From contig NC_007776.1 of the NCBI RefSeq assembly GCF_000013225.1, positions 1,889,001-1,953,000 on the forward strand: a stretch of DNA of 64,000 nt. The letters are read 5' to 3'. This document shows, piece by piece, positions 9,213 to 18,065 of this stretch; the first letter of the stretch is position 1, and each line of letters opens with the position of its first letter. The translations under genes were made by a program, and so were the position numbers. Origin of the DNA: Synechococcus sp. JA-2-3B'a(2-13) (lineage in GTDB: Bacteria > Cyanobacteriota > Cyanobacteriia > Thermostichales > Thermostichaceae). A model generated the notes under the pieces. It was given only the letters and a program-made list of their open reading frames with translations. It did no database searches and was not told the origin of the DNA.

Positions 9213-9288
9213 CAAATACTTATACTTAAAAACGGAAAACTAAACTTAACAGCAATAAGTCGGGCCTTTTAACGACCTGCTCCCCATT

Positions 9289-9323
9289 TCACAATATATT
9301 TCACAATGTGTCTGGCTCACAAT
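9289..9323 (-). promoter_or_regulatory. three ATTGTGA boxes upstream of ndhF
   Basis: Read toward ndhF, ATTGTGA occurs three times, at 9317-9323, 9301-9307 and 9289-9295. The two distal copies are each part of the near-palindrome CACATTGTGA within a perfect 16-bp tandem duplication (9302-9317 and 9318-9333). TGTGA is the CRP-type half-site, so a CRP/SyCRP1-like regulator is one candidate. The array sits at promoter distance from the carbon-uptake operon and overlaps the stop codon of the upstream gene. Confidence 0.4.
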
Positions 9324-10567
9324 GTGTCTGGCTCGAACGGTTCCAAAACCGGGCCGGCTGGCCGGAGCCAATCTCGAAGTTGAGCGGCAATGCGCCGGGC
9401 GGCCCCTGGGGATCCCATGCGGCGGCGTCCATGGGCCCGCAACTCAGCCGCGTAGTTGGGATCGGCGGCCAGGCGTTCCAGAATCCGGCCAACCACGGCG
9501 GGAGCCTGCTCCACTGAGGTCAGGTGGACGGCGGATCCCAAAAGACGAGTCTGTGCTTCGGCAAAGCGCGGGGTAAACTGCGGTCCCTCTCCCGGCAGGG
9601 TCACCACCGGTTTTCCCAAGCCCACACATTGCTCGGTGGCCGTTCCCGCCATGGCCAGCACCACCGTTGCTCGTTGGGCACAGGCGCCGAAGTCCCCCCA
9701 AACCAGAAGCACATCGCTGCGCTGAGATGGGATCCGAGCCTGAAGCGGGTCTCGCTCCAGGTTGGGGCTGAGGGCAGCATAGACTTGCAGCTCCGTTGGG
9801 AGCCGCTCCACCACCTGCATCATCAGGGCCCAGTTGCGATAGGCTTCCGGCGGACGGGATCCGGGCAAGAGCAGCAAGGCCGGCCGGTGGGGATCCAAAG
9901 GCAATGTCCCGCGTGGCTCTAGGCCATCCATCATCGGGTTGCCCAGGTAAAAGGCCCTTAGGCCCCGTTTTTGCAAAGCTGTAGCCGTCAGCTCATCCCG
10001 CAAAAAAGAACCCAGGCAGCGCTTGTGGGCCATCAGCCAGCGCTCCCAGGGCAGGTAATCGGAAATCGGCTGCCCAAAAGGGATCCAGGGGCGTCGGTAG
10101 GGCCCCCGTTCATCCCGCCAGTAATAGTCCGACTTGGCCGTGCCCACAAAGGCGTAGGGGATCCCGCTCCACCATGCCATCAGCAAGGGCACAATATCCC
10201 CCACGGCCAGCACCAGGTTCCTCTGGGCTGCTGCCCGCCGAACCAACGCCAATTGCCGCCCCGTCAGCCCCAGCAAACCGGCCCGCAAATCCCGCCACAA
10301 CTGCCGCCAATCCTGATAAATAAACCCCCCCGACGGCATCACCTGGGCAATGGGCAGCAGGGGGATCCCTTGGCGTTGGTAGGCTGTCCCTTCTCCCACA
10401 ATCGGCAAGGCTTGCACCGGGATCCCCAGTTGGACTAGGGCAACAGCAAGGCGACTGCCCACCTCATCTTCCCCGTGTCCATTGCTCAGACACAGCACCT
10501 GCGGTGGATTCGTTGGATTCCATTGGGTTTCCACAGCTTGCCGTAGGCGCAATCTGGGCTGAATCAA
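9317..10567 (-). CDS. lipid-A-disaccharide-synthase-related glycosyltransferase
   Basis: Distant LpxB-like protein of the family found widely in cyanobacteria (TIGR03492 type). Visible motifs are LCLSNGHGEDEVGSRLA at the N-terminus, VGTAKSDYYWRDE, YLGNPMMDGL, LLLPGSRPPEAYRN and AMAGTATEQCVGLGKPVV, a GT-B sugar-nucleotide binding pattern. The acceptor is unknown and may not be lipid A, since classical lipid A is doubtful in many cyanobacteria. The frame opens with a TTG preceded by GGGGGA. A GTG at 10498, just before LCLSNG, is the alternative start. The last codons lie in a 16-bp tandem duplication. Confidence 0.8.
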   Translation of the reverse strand: MIQPRLRLRQAVETQWNPTNPPQVLCLSNGHGEDEVGSRLAVALVQLGIPVQALPIVGEGTAYQRQGIPLLPIAQVMPSGGFIYQDWRQLWRDLRAGLLGLTGRQLALVRRAAAQRNLVLAVGDIVPLLMAWWSGIPYAFVGTAKSDYYWRDERGPYRRPWIPFGQPISDYLPWERWLMAHKRCLGSFLRDELTATALQKRGLRAFYLGNPMMDGLEPRGTLPLDPHRPALLLLPGSRPPEAYRNWALMMQVVERLPTELQVYAALSPNLERDPLQARIPSQRSDVLLVWGDFGACAQRATVVLAMAGTATEQCVGLGKPVVTLPGEGPQFTPRFAEAQTRLLGSAVHLTSVEQAPAVVGRILERLAADPNYAAELRAHGRRRMGSPGAARRIAAQLRDWLRPAGPVLEPFEPDTL

Positions 10568-10635
10568 GAGGGATCCCCCAGCTCACCAGAAATCTCCTCA
10601 TAGAATAGAGCCAATCCAAGAGGGGAACCCGGGAG

Positions 10636-10971
10636 ATGATCCGAAATGAGCGACAACGAGCCGAGCTTATTGCAGCGGTAGAAGCCCTTCAGCTGGAAGG
10701 CCCCTACTTTATAGAAGAGCGCCTCGCCCGCCATCGCGGCCCTTTCTTGCGGGCAGTGAAAGATGTGCCTGTAGGGGGAACTTGGTGGGAGATCCGCTAC
10801 TTTCCCGCCTGCGAGCGCTATGCTTGGGCCTACTTGCCGGAAGGGGCCGGCCCACGGGCCTTCGCCTGGGGACACACGCCGCAGCAAGCCTTTCTTAACG
10901 CCTTATGGCATCACCCTCTTTCTCCTCAGGGCCAAGGACAGCCTCAGGGAAACCATTCCGATTTACAGTGA
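10636..10971 (+). CDS. conserved hypothetical protein
   Basis: A soluble 111-residue protein that I do not recognise. It has a charged N-terminal helix, then an aromatic-rich core (GTWWEIRYFP, YAWAYLPEG, HTPQQAFLNALW) and a polar Gln/His tail. GGGAG precedes the ATG at a suitable distance. It lies between the divergent LpxB-like gene and thiE. The codon usage looks like that of its neighbours. Confidence 0.65.
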   Translation: MIRNERQRAELIAAVEALQLEGPYFIEERLARHRGPFLRAVKDVPVGGTWWEIRYFPACERYAWAYLPEGAGPRAFAWGHTPQQAFLNALWHHPLSPQGQGQPQGNHSDLQ

Positions 10972-11015
10972 ATTGACTACTCTCCACCCTACTGACTTGC
11001 TTCCGGCTAAGGGTA

Positions 11016-11050
11016 GGACGGGGCTTTAGGCGCATTTTTTTGGTAAAAAT
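11016..11050 (+). repeat. 35-bp dispersed repeat, copy 1 (upstream of thiE)
   Basis: It matches 34961-34995 at 31 of 35 positions, with shared core GGACGRGGCTTTAG and shared end TTTTTTGGTAAAAAT. It ends 30 bases before the thiE start codon. The GC-rich stretch followed by a T-run resembles the right end of IS200/IS605-type elements or their guide RNA, but it also looks like a terminator. See findings. Confidence 0.7.
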
Positions 11051-11080
11051 TAAGCAACTCTCTTCCCACGTATAGGGAAC

Positions 11081-12127
11081 ATGAAACCCCAGGCCGTCGC
11101 CCGTATTCTGGATGCCAACCTCGATCGAGCTCGTGAAGGACTACGGGTATTGGAAGAATGGTTTCGTTTCGGCCTGGAAGAGGGAAAGCTCTCTGCCGAA
11201 TGCAAGGCCATGCGCCAAGCCCTGGCCCGCTGGCACAGCGATCCCCTGCGTTTGGCCCGCGATACTTCCGCCGATCCAGGCACCCAGATCTCCCACCCGC
11301 AAGAGGAGCAACGGCGGGATCTCCGCCACCTCTTGCAAGCCAATTGCAGCCGTGTGCAAGAAGCCCTGCGGGTGTTAGAAGAATACGGCAAGTTGGCCGA
11401 ATCCCACCACTGGGTGGCCCCTGGCCTGGCCAAGCTGGCCAAAGACATGCGCTATCGGCTCTACGTCTTGGAAAGTGAACTGCTGGGCGGATCCCTGCGG
11501 CAGCGTCTCCTGGCAGCCCATCTTTATTTGGTGACCAGCCCTGTGCCCCACTGGCTAGAGGTGGTGGAAAAATCCCTGCGGGGCGGGGTGACCCTGGTGC
11601 AATATCGCCGCAAAAACCTCCCCGACGGCGAGATGCTGCGGGATCTCAAACAGCTGCGGCAGCTGTGCGACCGCTACCAGGCGCTGATGATCGTCAACGA
11701 CCGGGTGGACTTGGCTCTGGTCAGCCAGGCTGATGGGGTTCACCTGGGCCAGACGGATCTGCCGGTCGCCCAAGCTCGGCACCTCCTGGGATCCCAGCGG
11801 CTCATTGGCCTGTCCACCACCAACGCCGAAGAGCTGGCCCAAGCCCTGAACAGCGACGTGGACTACATTGGCGTCGGCCCCGTTTACCCCACCCCCACCA
11901 AAGCGGAGAAACCCCCTGCCGGCCTGGAGTACGTGCGCCTGGCTGCCGAGAAAGCCCACCTGCCCTGGTTTGCCATCGGCGGCATCGATCCCCACAACCT
12001 GCCCGAGGTGCGTCGAGCTGGGGCCACCCGTGTAGCTGTGGTGCGGGCTTTGATGGAAGCTGCCGATCCCACCCAGACAGCCCGCACCATGCTGGCCGAA
12101 CTGCAAGGGATCCCTGCCCTATCCTAA
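11081..12127 (+). CDS. thiE: thiamine-phosphate synthase (cyanobacterial long form)
   Basis: Joins HMP-PP and the thiazole phosphate to make thiamine phosphate. The catalytic TIM barrel occupies about residues 140-345: YRRKNLPDGE, LMIVNDRVDLAL, DGVHLGQTDLP, GLSTTN and IGVGPVYPTPTK are standard ThiE motifs. The first ~135 residues are an extra helical domain seen in cyanobacterial ThiE (DANLDRAREGLRVLEEW, repeated in kind as RVQEALRVLEEYGKLAE). The product is 348 residues, against about 210 for the core enzyme. thiL, which acts next in the pathway, lies at 61.5-62.6 kb. Confidence 0.93.
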   Translation: MKPQAVARILDANLDRAREGLRVLEEWFRFGLEEGKLSAECKAMRQALARWHSDPLRLARDTSADPGTQISHPQEEQRRDLRHLLQANCSRVQEALRVLEEYGKLAESHHWVAPGLAKLAKDMRYRLYVLESELLGGSLRQRLLAAHLYLVTSPVPHWLEVVEKSLRGGVTLVQYRRKNLPDGEMLRDLKQLRQLCDRYQALMIVNDRVDLALVSQADGVHLGQTDLPVAQARHLLGSQRLIGLSTTNAEELAQALNSDVDYIGVGPVYPTPTKAEKPPAGLEYVRLAAEKAHLPWFAIGGIDPHNLPEVRRAGATRVAVVRALMEAADPTQTARTMLAELQGIPALS

Positions 12128-12244
12128 AGATCAACCGTGAAGCTCAACCGTGAGCATTTTGCTGCTTATTGGCTGTTCCAATCCAAATGGTTTCTGAACA
12201 AGTGAGAGGAAGATGAAGTAAGGATGTTCTAAACTCCAGAGGCG

Positions 12245-13870
12245 ATGACAGAAGCCGCAAGAAAAACAAATCCAGACAGCAGGGATCCTGCCCTGGTCGA
12301 GATCCCGGCGGAGCTGCAAGCAGGGCTGGTGACAGAGCTGGATTTGATGATCCGGGCCCGCTACCCCCTGGTTTACTTGGTCTCTCCAGAAGAAGAGCCT
12401 GCCGATGCCGTGCTAACCCAAGTAGCCAGACGGACAGACCCACCGCGGCAATTGTTGTTCTGGGACTTGGTGCGGGGCTGGCAAGATACAGGCGAGGATC
12501 GGGGCTCCATCATGGCAGCTCTGGGGCGGGTGTGGCGCTCTGCCCCCAACGAGGACACCCTGTTTGTGCTGCGGGATCTGCACTTTGTGTTGCGCAACGC
12601 CAGCAGCGACAAAAACGCTCCCATCATCCGGGAGCTGAAAAACCTCAGCCGCGAGCTCAAGCGCACCCGCAAGATGCTGATCCTGCTCAGCCACACCCTG
12701 GAAGTGCCCAGCGACCTGACGGAGGAGATCACCGTCGTCGATATTCCCCTGCCCAACAGCGAAGAGATCAGCCGCCTCATCCAGCTCTATGTGGCTCCAG
12801 ATAAGCTCAAGCTTACCCCTCTGGCCCGCGAGCAACTGGTCAAAGCCTGTCAAGGGCTGAGCCGAGAACGTATTCGCCGCGTTTTGGCCCGCGCTTTGGC
12901 CGCCAAGCAGGAGGTCAATGAAGCCGATATCGACCTGGTGCTAGAGGAAAAAAAGCAGGCCATCCGCCAAACCGGCATCCTGGAGTTTTTCACCGCCCGC
13001 GAGACCCTCAAAAGCGTGGGGGGCCTAGATAATCTCAAGGCCTGGGTGCGGGTGCGCCAGGAAGCCTTTACCGAAGAGGCGCGGCGCTATGGCCTGCCCA
13101 ACCCCAAAGGCGTGCTGCTGGTCGGGATCCAGGGCACCGGCAAATCCCTCTCCGCCAAGACCATCGCCAATGAGTGGCGGCTGCCCCTGCTGAGATTGGA
13201 TGCCGGGCGGCTGTTTGCCGGCATCGTCGGCGAGTCGGAAAGCCGGGTGCGGCAGATGATCCAACTGGCAGAGGCGATGGCCCCCTGCGTGCTTTGGATC
13301 GACGAGATCGACAAAGCCTTTGGCAACATCACCAGCAGTGCCGATGGAGATTCTGGTACCAGCCGCCGGGTGTTTGGCAGCCTGATTACCTGGATGCAGG
13401 AGAAAACCAGCCCTGTTTTCATTGTGGCCACCGCCAACAACGTGCCGCTGCTGCCGCCAGAGCTGTTGCGCAAGGGCCGCTTTGACGAGATTTTCTTCTT
13501 GAACCTGCCCACCCACGCTGAGCGCAAAGAGATCTTCCGGGTGCATTTGCAGCGGTTGCGCCCCAGCCGCCTGCGAGAGTTCGACCTGGAAGCCTTGGCA
13601 GCCGCAGCTCAGGATTTCAGTGGTGCCGAGATCGAGCAAGCCATTGTAGATGCCATGTACAACGCCTTTGGGGGCAGTGGCAGCGGCGCCCGGCGGGACT
13701 TTACCCAAGAGGATATCCTGCAGGCCATCCGCGAAACCGTGCCTTTGGCCTCGATTGCCCGCGACCAAATCGAGAGTCTTAAGTGCTGGGCTGCTCAAGC
13801 GGGCGCGAGAACGGCCTCTCAAGATGCCCAGGTGCTGCAGGAGATGAAGCAGTGTTTTGCCTCTTCTTGA
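12245..13870 (+). CDS. ycf46: AAA+ ATPase, Ycf46
   Basis: Conserved in cyanobacteria and red-lineage plastids and linked in the literature to CO2-responsive regulation of photosynthesis. The N-terminal part (about 25-240) is a degenerate AAA-like domain with no P-loop. The C-terminal half is a classical AAA module: Walker A GIQGTGKS, Walker B VLWIDEIDKAF, sensor IVATANN and the arginine finger region RKGRFDE. The small helical domain ends near residue 490. The length of 541 is at the upper end for the family. It is monocistronic. Confidence 0.92.
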   Translation: MTEAARKTNPDSRDPALVEIPAELQAGLVTELDLMIRARYPLVYLVSPEEEPADAVLTQVARRTDPPRQLLFWDLVRGWQDTGEDRGSIMAALGRVWRSAPNEDTLFVLRDLHFVLRNASSDKNAPIIRELKNLSRELKRTRKMLILLSHTLEVPSDLTEEITVVDIPLPNSEEISRLIQLYVAPDKLKLTPLAREQLVKACQGLSRERIRRVLARALAAKQEVNEADIDLVLEEKKQAIRQTGILEFFTARETLKSVGGLDNLKAWVRVRQEAFTEEARRYGLPNPKGVLLVGIQGTGKSLSAKTIANEWRLPLLRLDAGRLFAGIVGESESRVRQMIQLAEAMAPCVLWIDEIDKAFGNITSSADGDSGTSRRVFGSLITWMQEKTSPVFIVATANNVPLLPPELLRKGRFDEIFFLNLPTHAERKEIFRVHLQRLRPSRLREFDLEALAAAAQDFSGAEIEQAIVDAMYNAFGGSGSGARRDFTQEDILQAIRETVPLASIARDQIESLKCWAAQAGARTASQDAQVLQEMKQCFASS

Positions 13871-13873
13871 GAT

Positions 13874-14831
13874 TCAGAATGGGTGAAATCCACCTCCCAG
13901 CCCAAATAAGGCGGCTAGTATGCCAATACCCACAGCAACTCCAGCCGCTATCTTCAAGTTTTCTTCTAGGCTTTTAGCATCTGCCTTTTCCTTCATTGCA
14001 GTTAGCAAAAATAGCTGATCCTCCCCACTCAGCCCACTTATAAAATGGGGATATAGATTCGATAGGGACAGCTTTAAAATGATCGATCCTACTTCTACAG
14101 TGAAGCTCAAGCTGGGAAAGCTTCGAGTTCCTATCTTTCTCTATCTGGGCTATTACTGATTTTGCCTCTTCCTGTAGCTTCTTAGCGCTCTCAACTTGCG
14201 ACTTGCTATATCCTTTATCAAAAATGGCCATAAAAAGACTAATAACTGAGATTAGAAAGAGCACAAGCCCGATTGAGCTACTTAAGGCACCAATGAACAA
14301 GCTCAGGACTAAAAGCGAGAGGGCACCCAGTATAGTGTCACTTTTGGTGGCAAAGGTATGATCAATTTTAGCTTCCTCTTGTTTTATTCCGATAGAGATC
14401 AAGTTTCTCCTTAACTCAGACTTAACTTGCTCTACTCTTTGGTTATAGTTGGCCTCGATGTTTTTCTTACGACGTTCTATCTCTTCTGCAGCTTCCTTTA
14501 TCTTGTCGAAGTCAAAGGGCCAAGGTTTGCCATCTTGTGTGCTGTAACCGCGTTCTGCTTTTAAGTCTTGGTCATACCCGCTCCCTTTTGTGGGCGAAGT
14601 CTGGGAAAGCCTTTGGGAGTCATAGGCTTTTCGCTTCACAGGATCACTCAGGACCGAGTATGCTTCCTGAATAGACTTAAACTTTTCCTCAATGTACTGC
14701 CGCCCCTTAACAGGTGTATCTGGGTGAAGTTTATCGGGATGGTATTCTTTGGCAAGCCGCCTGTAGCTCTCTTTAATTTCTTCTAGAGTTGCATTGGGCT
14801 GTAATTCCAGCTCGCGGTAAAGGTCTTTCAT
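13874..14831 (-). pseudogene. DnaJ-domain membrane protein with a probable C-terminal frameshift
   Basis: Residues 1-70 are a J domain with the HPD motif ([10 protein letters not shown]). A charged coiled coil follows, then two adjacent membrane segments (about 165-205) and a second coiled coil. The frame that carries all this stops at 13974. A second frame, open from about 14110 to 13874, carries the natural-looking end [20 protein letters not shown] plus a hydrophobic Gly-rich tail (AAGVAVGIGILAALFGLGGG). One frameshift near 14020-14100 would join them into about 318 residues. It is either a real mutation, a sequencing error or programmed slippage. The gene is more AT-rich than its neighbours. 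Confidence 0.7.
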
Positions 14832-15033
14832 GGGAGGATCCGGCGCAGGGGGCCTTGTGCCAGCTACTTTGATGCGGGGATCCTATTCCCTGAGGGGAAG
14901 CCTTGCAAAGTGCTACTCAATACCTAGACTCTTTTTTAAGCCTATTTTAGGGATCGGACAGCTCCAGCCAAGCAGCCCTTGGCTCCTCCCTCAGTAGATG
15001 CTTTTTCAAGGCCCAACGTCCAGAAAGGCGGGG

Positions 15034-16566
15034 TTATGAGCAAGCTGCTGCGGCTTGCCGCGCCAAGACCCACTCCACCAGGGTGCGCACCCCATAACCG
15101 GTGGCCCCTTTGTTGTTGTAGCCTGCATCCTTCTCTGTCCAAACGGGGCCTGCTATATCCAGGTGGGCCCAAGGGGTTTTCTCCACAAACTGCTTCAGGA
15201 ACAGGGCAGCGGTGATGGATCCCCCTGAGCGGGGGCCGGTGTTTTTCATGTCGGCCACAATGGAGCTGAGACCCTCGAAGTAGCCTTCTTCCAGCGGCAG
15301 GCGCCAGATTTTTTCGCCGGAAAGGTTGGCAGCTTGCTGTAGCTCCTGGGCCAACGTCTCATCCGGGGTGAACAAGCCGGCAATTTCTTCCCCCAGGGCA
15401 ATCACACAGGCACCGGTCAGGGTAGCCAGATCGAGGATGGCATCAACGCCCAGCTTTTCCGCAAACACCAGTGCATCCGCCAAGGTGAGGCGACCTTCTG
15501 CGTCGGTGTTGTTGACCTCGATGGTCTTTTGGTTAGAGGCGGTGAGGATATCCCCTGGGTGGATGGCATGGCCGCTGATCATGTTTTCCGTGGCAGCGAC
15601 GATGAAGTGCAGCTCCACTTGCGGCTTGAGGGCGGCTAGGGCCCGTGCAGCTCCCAAAACTGCCGCTGCTCCCCCCATGTCGGTTTTCATCATGGCGATG
15701 CTGCGGGAGTCGGTTTTGATGTTCAGCCCACCGGAATCAAAGGTCAGCCCCTTGCCCACCAGGGCCAATTTGGTAACAGGATCCCCTTGTGCCGGCTTGT
15801 AGGTGAGGTGAATGAACTGGGGCGGCAGGTCAGAGGCTTTGGCCACACCCAAAAAAGCCCCCATCCCCAGAGCTTCGCATTCTTCCTGTCCCAAAATCTC
15901 CACCTCTAGACCATATTCCTGGGCCAGTTGGCGGGCGGTATCGGCCAGGGCAAGAGGAGTAACAATGTTGGCGGGGGCAGCCACCAATTCCCGAGCCAAG
16001 ATGGTTCCTGCCGCCATCTCAATGGCCCGCTGCAGCGCGACTTCGTAATCGGGGCGAGCCTGGGCCAACCCCGGCACCAAGAGAGTTACTTCCTGCACAG
16101 AAAAGCTGTTTTCCTCTTCCCCTTTGGCTGAAGATTTAAACCGATTGTCCCGGTGCGCCACCAGTAGGCAGGCTTCGGCCACCGCCTGAACCCCACGCAC
16201 CCGATCCAACCCCGTCTCCGGCAAAGACAGCATCACCTGCTTGGCTTTTAGGCTGTGAGCCTGGCGCAGGCCGTTGGCTGTGGCCCGTCGTAGGGCTTCT
16301 AGCGTTAGGGCGGCGGGATCCCCTAGCCCCACCAACACCAGTTTGCGGATCTCTCCTGTCAGGCGCAGGGCAACACTGCTATTCGGCTTCCCCTGAAACC
16401 CCTGCTCCTGAACGGTTTCCGCCACCAGCCCTGACCACGCCTTTTCATCCCAAGAGGCGATCTCAGGGGGCAGAGGAAAGCGGCCATTCCCGCCGGAAGC
16501 GGCAAAGCAATAGACCAGGGCACATTCCCCTTGAGTGAGTGGCGGCTCGCTAAGATGAAGCTGCAT
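15034..16566 (-). CDS. pepA: leucyl aminopeptidase (M17)
   Basis: Cytosolic dinuclear-zinc aminopeptidase that trims N-terminal residues from peptides. At 510 residues, the C-terminal catalytic domain shows [16 protein letters not shown] (active-site Lys and Asp), [11 protein letters not shown] and the family signature [14 protein letters not shown] with the metal-binding Asp and Glu. The N-terminal domain is the usual poorly conserved macro-like fold. It is monocistronic and the start ATG is unambiguous. Confidence 0.95.
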   Translation of the reverse strand: MQLHLSEPPLTQGECALVYCFAASGGNGRFPLPPEIASWDEKAWSGLVAETVQEQGFQGKPNSSVALRLTGEIRKLVLVGLGDPAALTLEALRRATANGLRQAHSLKAKQVMLSLPETGLDRVRGVQAVAEACLLVAHRDNRFKSSAKGEEENSFSVQEVTLLVPGLAQARPDYEVALQRAIEMAAGTILARELVAAPANIVTPLALADTARQLAQEYGLEVEILGQEECEALGMGAFLGVAKASDLPPQFIHLTYKPAQGDPVTKLALVGKGLTFDSGGLNIKTDSRSIAMMKTDMGGAAAVLGAARALAALKPQVELHFIVAATENMISGHAIHPGDILTASNQKTIEVNNTDAEGRLTLADALVFAEKLGVDAILDLATLTGACVIALGEEIAGLFTPDETLAQELQQAANLSGEKIWRLPLEEGYFEGLSSIVADMKNTGPRSGGSITAALFLKQFVEKTPWAHLDIAGPVWTEKDAGYNNKGATGYGVRTLVEWVLARQAAAACS

Positions 16567-16647
16567 GAGAAACCCTTGACCAAGCTGTTGACAGCAGATC
16601 CTCAGTTTATCTAATTTTGCCGGCTCTTAGGGCAAGGGATCCCCCCT

Positions 16648-17973
16648 CTAGTGGGCGGGCCGGAAGATCCCGAAGCAGGAAGTGTAGCCGTGCAAAAAGG
16701 TGGATCCCCCAACGGGGCCGATCTCACCATTGCAAAAGAACCCCCCCAAGGGCAGCTCTCCAAGCAATTCCCGAAACCGTTGCGAGTCAAAATCGGGAGT
16801 GCCGTACAGGCCCTTGCCTCGCCCCAAACAGGAGAACATCAACGCCCCACAAGGCTCCGGCCTCGGTTGAGAGGGGCTTTGCCTCAAGTTGCGCTCGGCA
16901 CAATAGCGGCTGAGGGCCCAACGCAGATCTTCTGCCGAAGTCTGGGCATCCCGCAGATGAAATTGCACCGTCTGGCCAGGGCGCACCTGATCCCCGATGG
17001 CCAGCGCCCCCACGCGCGGATCAACGCCCAAGATTACGCGAATGAGGAAATCTCCCGGCGTCGGCTCCGACTTGAACTCATCCATCAGCAGGCCGATGAA
17101 GAGAGAGTGGCGGGCCAATCGCTGATCCACGGGACTGAGCCGCTCTGCCAAGTCCTGCAAAACCGCTAGAGGAGGGCGACCCTCCAAGCCAAGAATCACA
17201 TTCCCCTCTGCTTCCGTCACCCGCAAGGGATCCCCAATGGGGCGACACCCCTGGGCCACCACTGCATCCAGCACCACATTGCCGTAGAGCGCTAGCCCCA
17301 CTGTGCCCTCTCGATACAGCTCCCGCCGAGGTGTGAGGGTACGCGCATCCAGCAAAAACAGAGCATTGCCCCGAGGGCCGCGGCCCCCACTGGCCAATCC
17401 CCCCACTTTGACTGATCCCGGATAGGCGAAATCCAACCCCTGCAGCAACTCTGAGATGCCAGAGGAAAATCCATCGGCCAAGAGCAGAAAATGAGGCTTG
17501 CTCTGCGGCGAAACCCCAACACAATCGACCCAGGCAGAAGGAGCCGCATCCAAGTCTGGCAATTGGTTCCCCCGCAGATGAAAAGGATGCAGCACCACCT
17601 CCGGCATGACCGCCAAAGACAAGGAGAGAGCCGGGCCATCCTCAATTTCATGCCCGCCACCCACAATGCCACCCCCGGAGCAGCCGATCAAAACGTCCAC
17701 CTCCAGCAGCCCCGACAGCAACGGCAACACCCGGATGTATTCGCTGGCAAAGGCCGCCGACACAAACAAAACCCCCAGGTTGGGCCGCAGAGGCTGAGAG
17801 GGGACATACCCCGTCAGCAGCCCCGGCAAGCTGCCGGATCCCACCGTCTGCACCTGCCGACTCAAGGCACTTTTCAGCTGGGCCGCCTGAAGCTTGGCCT
17901 TGGCTTCCTCCACCACCTGCCGCAGAGCCGCTTCTAGGGAAGGGAGCTGGGAGAGCGCGTTCACCCACTGCAT
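16648..17973 (-). CDS. FIST-domain (FIST_N/FIST_C) sensory protein
   Basis: The 441-residue protein has the FIST_N pattern (LGVLFVSAAFASEYIRVLP, DVLIGCSGGGIVGGGHE, SVKVGGLASGG) followed by FIST_C (DEFKSEPTPGDFLIRVILGVDP; GALMFSCLGRGKGLYG; FCNGEIGPVGGSTFLHGYTS). FIST domains are predicted small-ligand sensors, often for amino acids, linked to signal transduction. Here it stands alone with no kinase or cyclase attached. The ligand is unknown. No signal peptide or membrane segment is seen. Confidence 0.85.
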   Translation of the reverse strand: MQWVNALSQLPSLEAALRQVVEEAKAKLQAAQLKSALSRQVQTVGSGSLPGLLTGYVPSQPLRPNLGVLFVSAAFASEYIRVLPLLSGLLEVDVLIGCSGGGIVGGGHEIEDGPALSLSLAVMPEVVLHPFHLRGNQLPDLDAAPSAWVDCVGVSPQSKPHFLLLADGFSSGISELLQGLDFAYPGSVKVGGLASGGRGPRGNALFLLDARTLTPRRELYREGTVGLALYGNVVLDAVVAQGCRPIGDPLRVTEAEGNVILGLEGRPPLAVLQDLAERLSPVDQRLARHSLFIGLLMDEFKSEPTPGDFLIRVILGVDPRVGALAIGDQVRPGQTVQFHLRDAQTSAEDLRWALSRYCAERNLRQSPSQPRPEPCGALMFSCLGRGKGLYGTPDFDSQRFRELLGELPLGGFFCNGEIGPVGGSTFLHGYTSCFGIFRPAH

Positions 17974-18065
17974 CGGCGTGTTCCTACGGTCTGGAGTTTG
18001 CTGTTTTTAGGCTAGCAATTTATGGCCAGGCTGGCTGTTCTGCACGGTCTCTGTTCAAGACAGGA

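Noticed and set aside
10972-11080. Possible TPP riboswitch before thiE
   Set aside because: The conserved CUGAGA motif and the expected stem arrangement are not visible; only the 35-bp repeat lies there.
13874-14110. Separate 78-residue gene
   Set aside because: It lacks its own ribosome site and opens with TTG inside the DnaJ-like gene; a frameshifted end of that gene explains it better.
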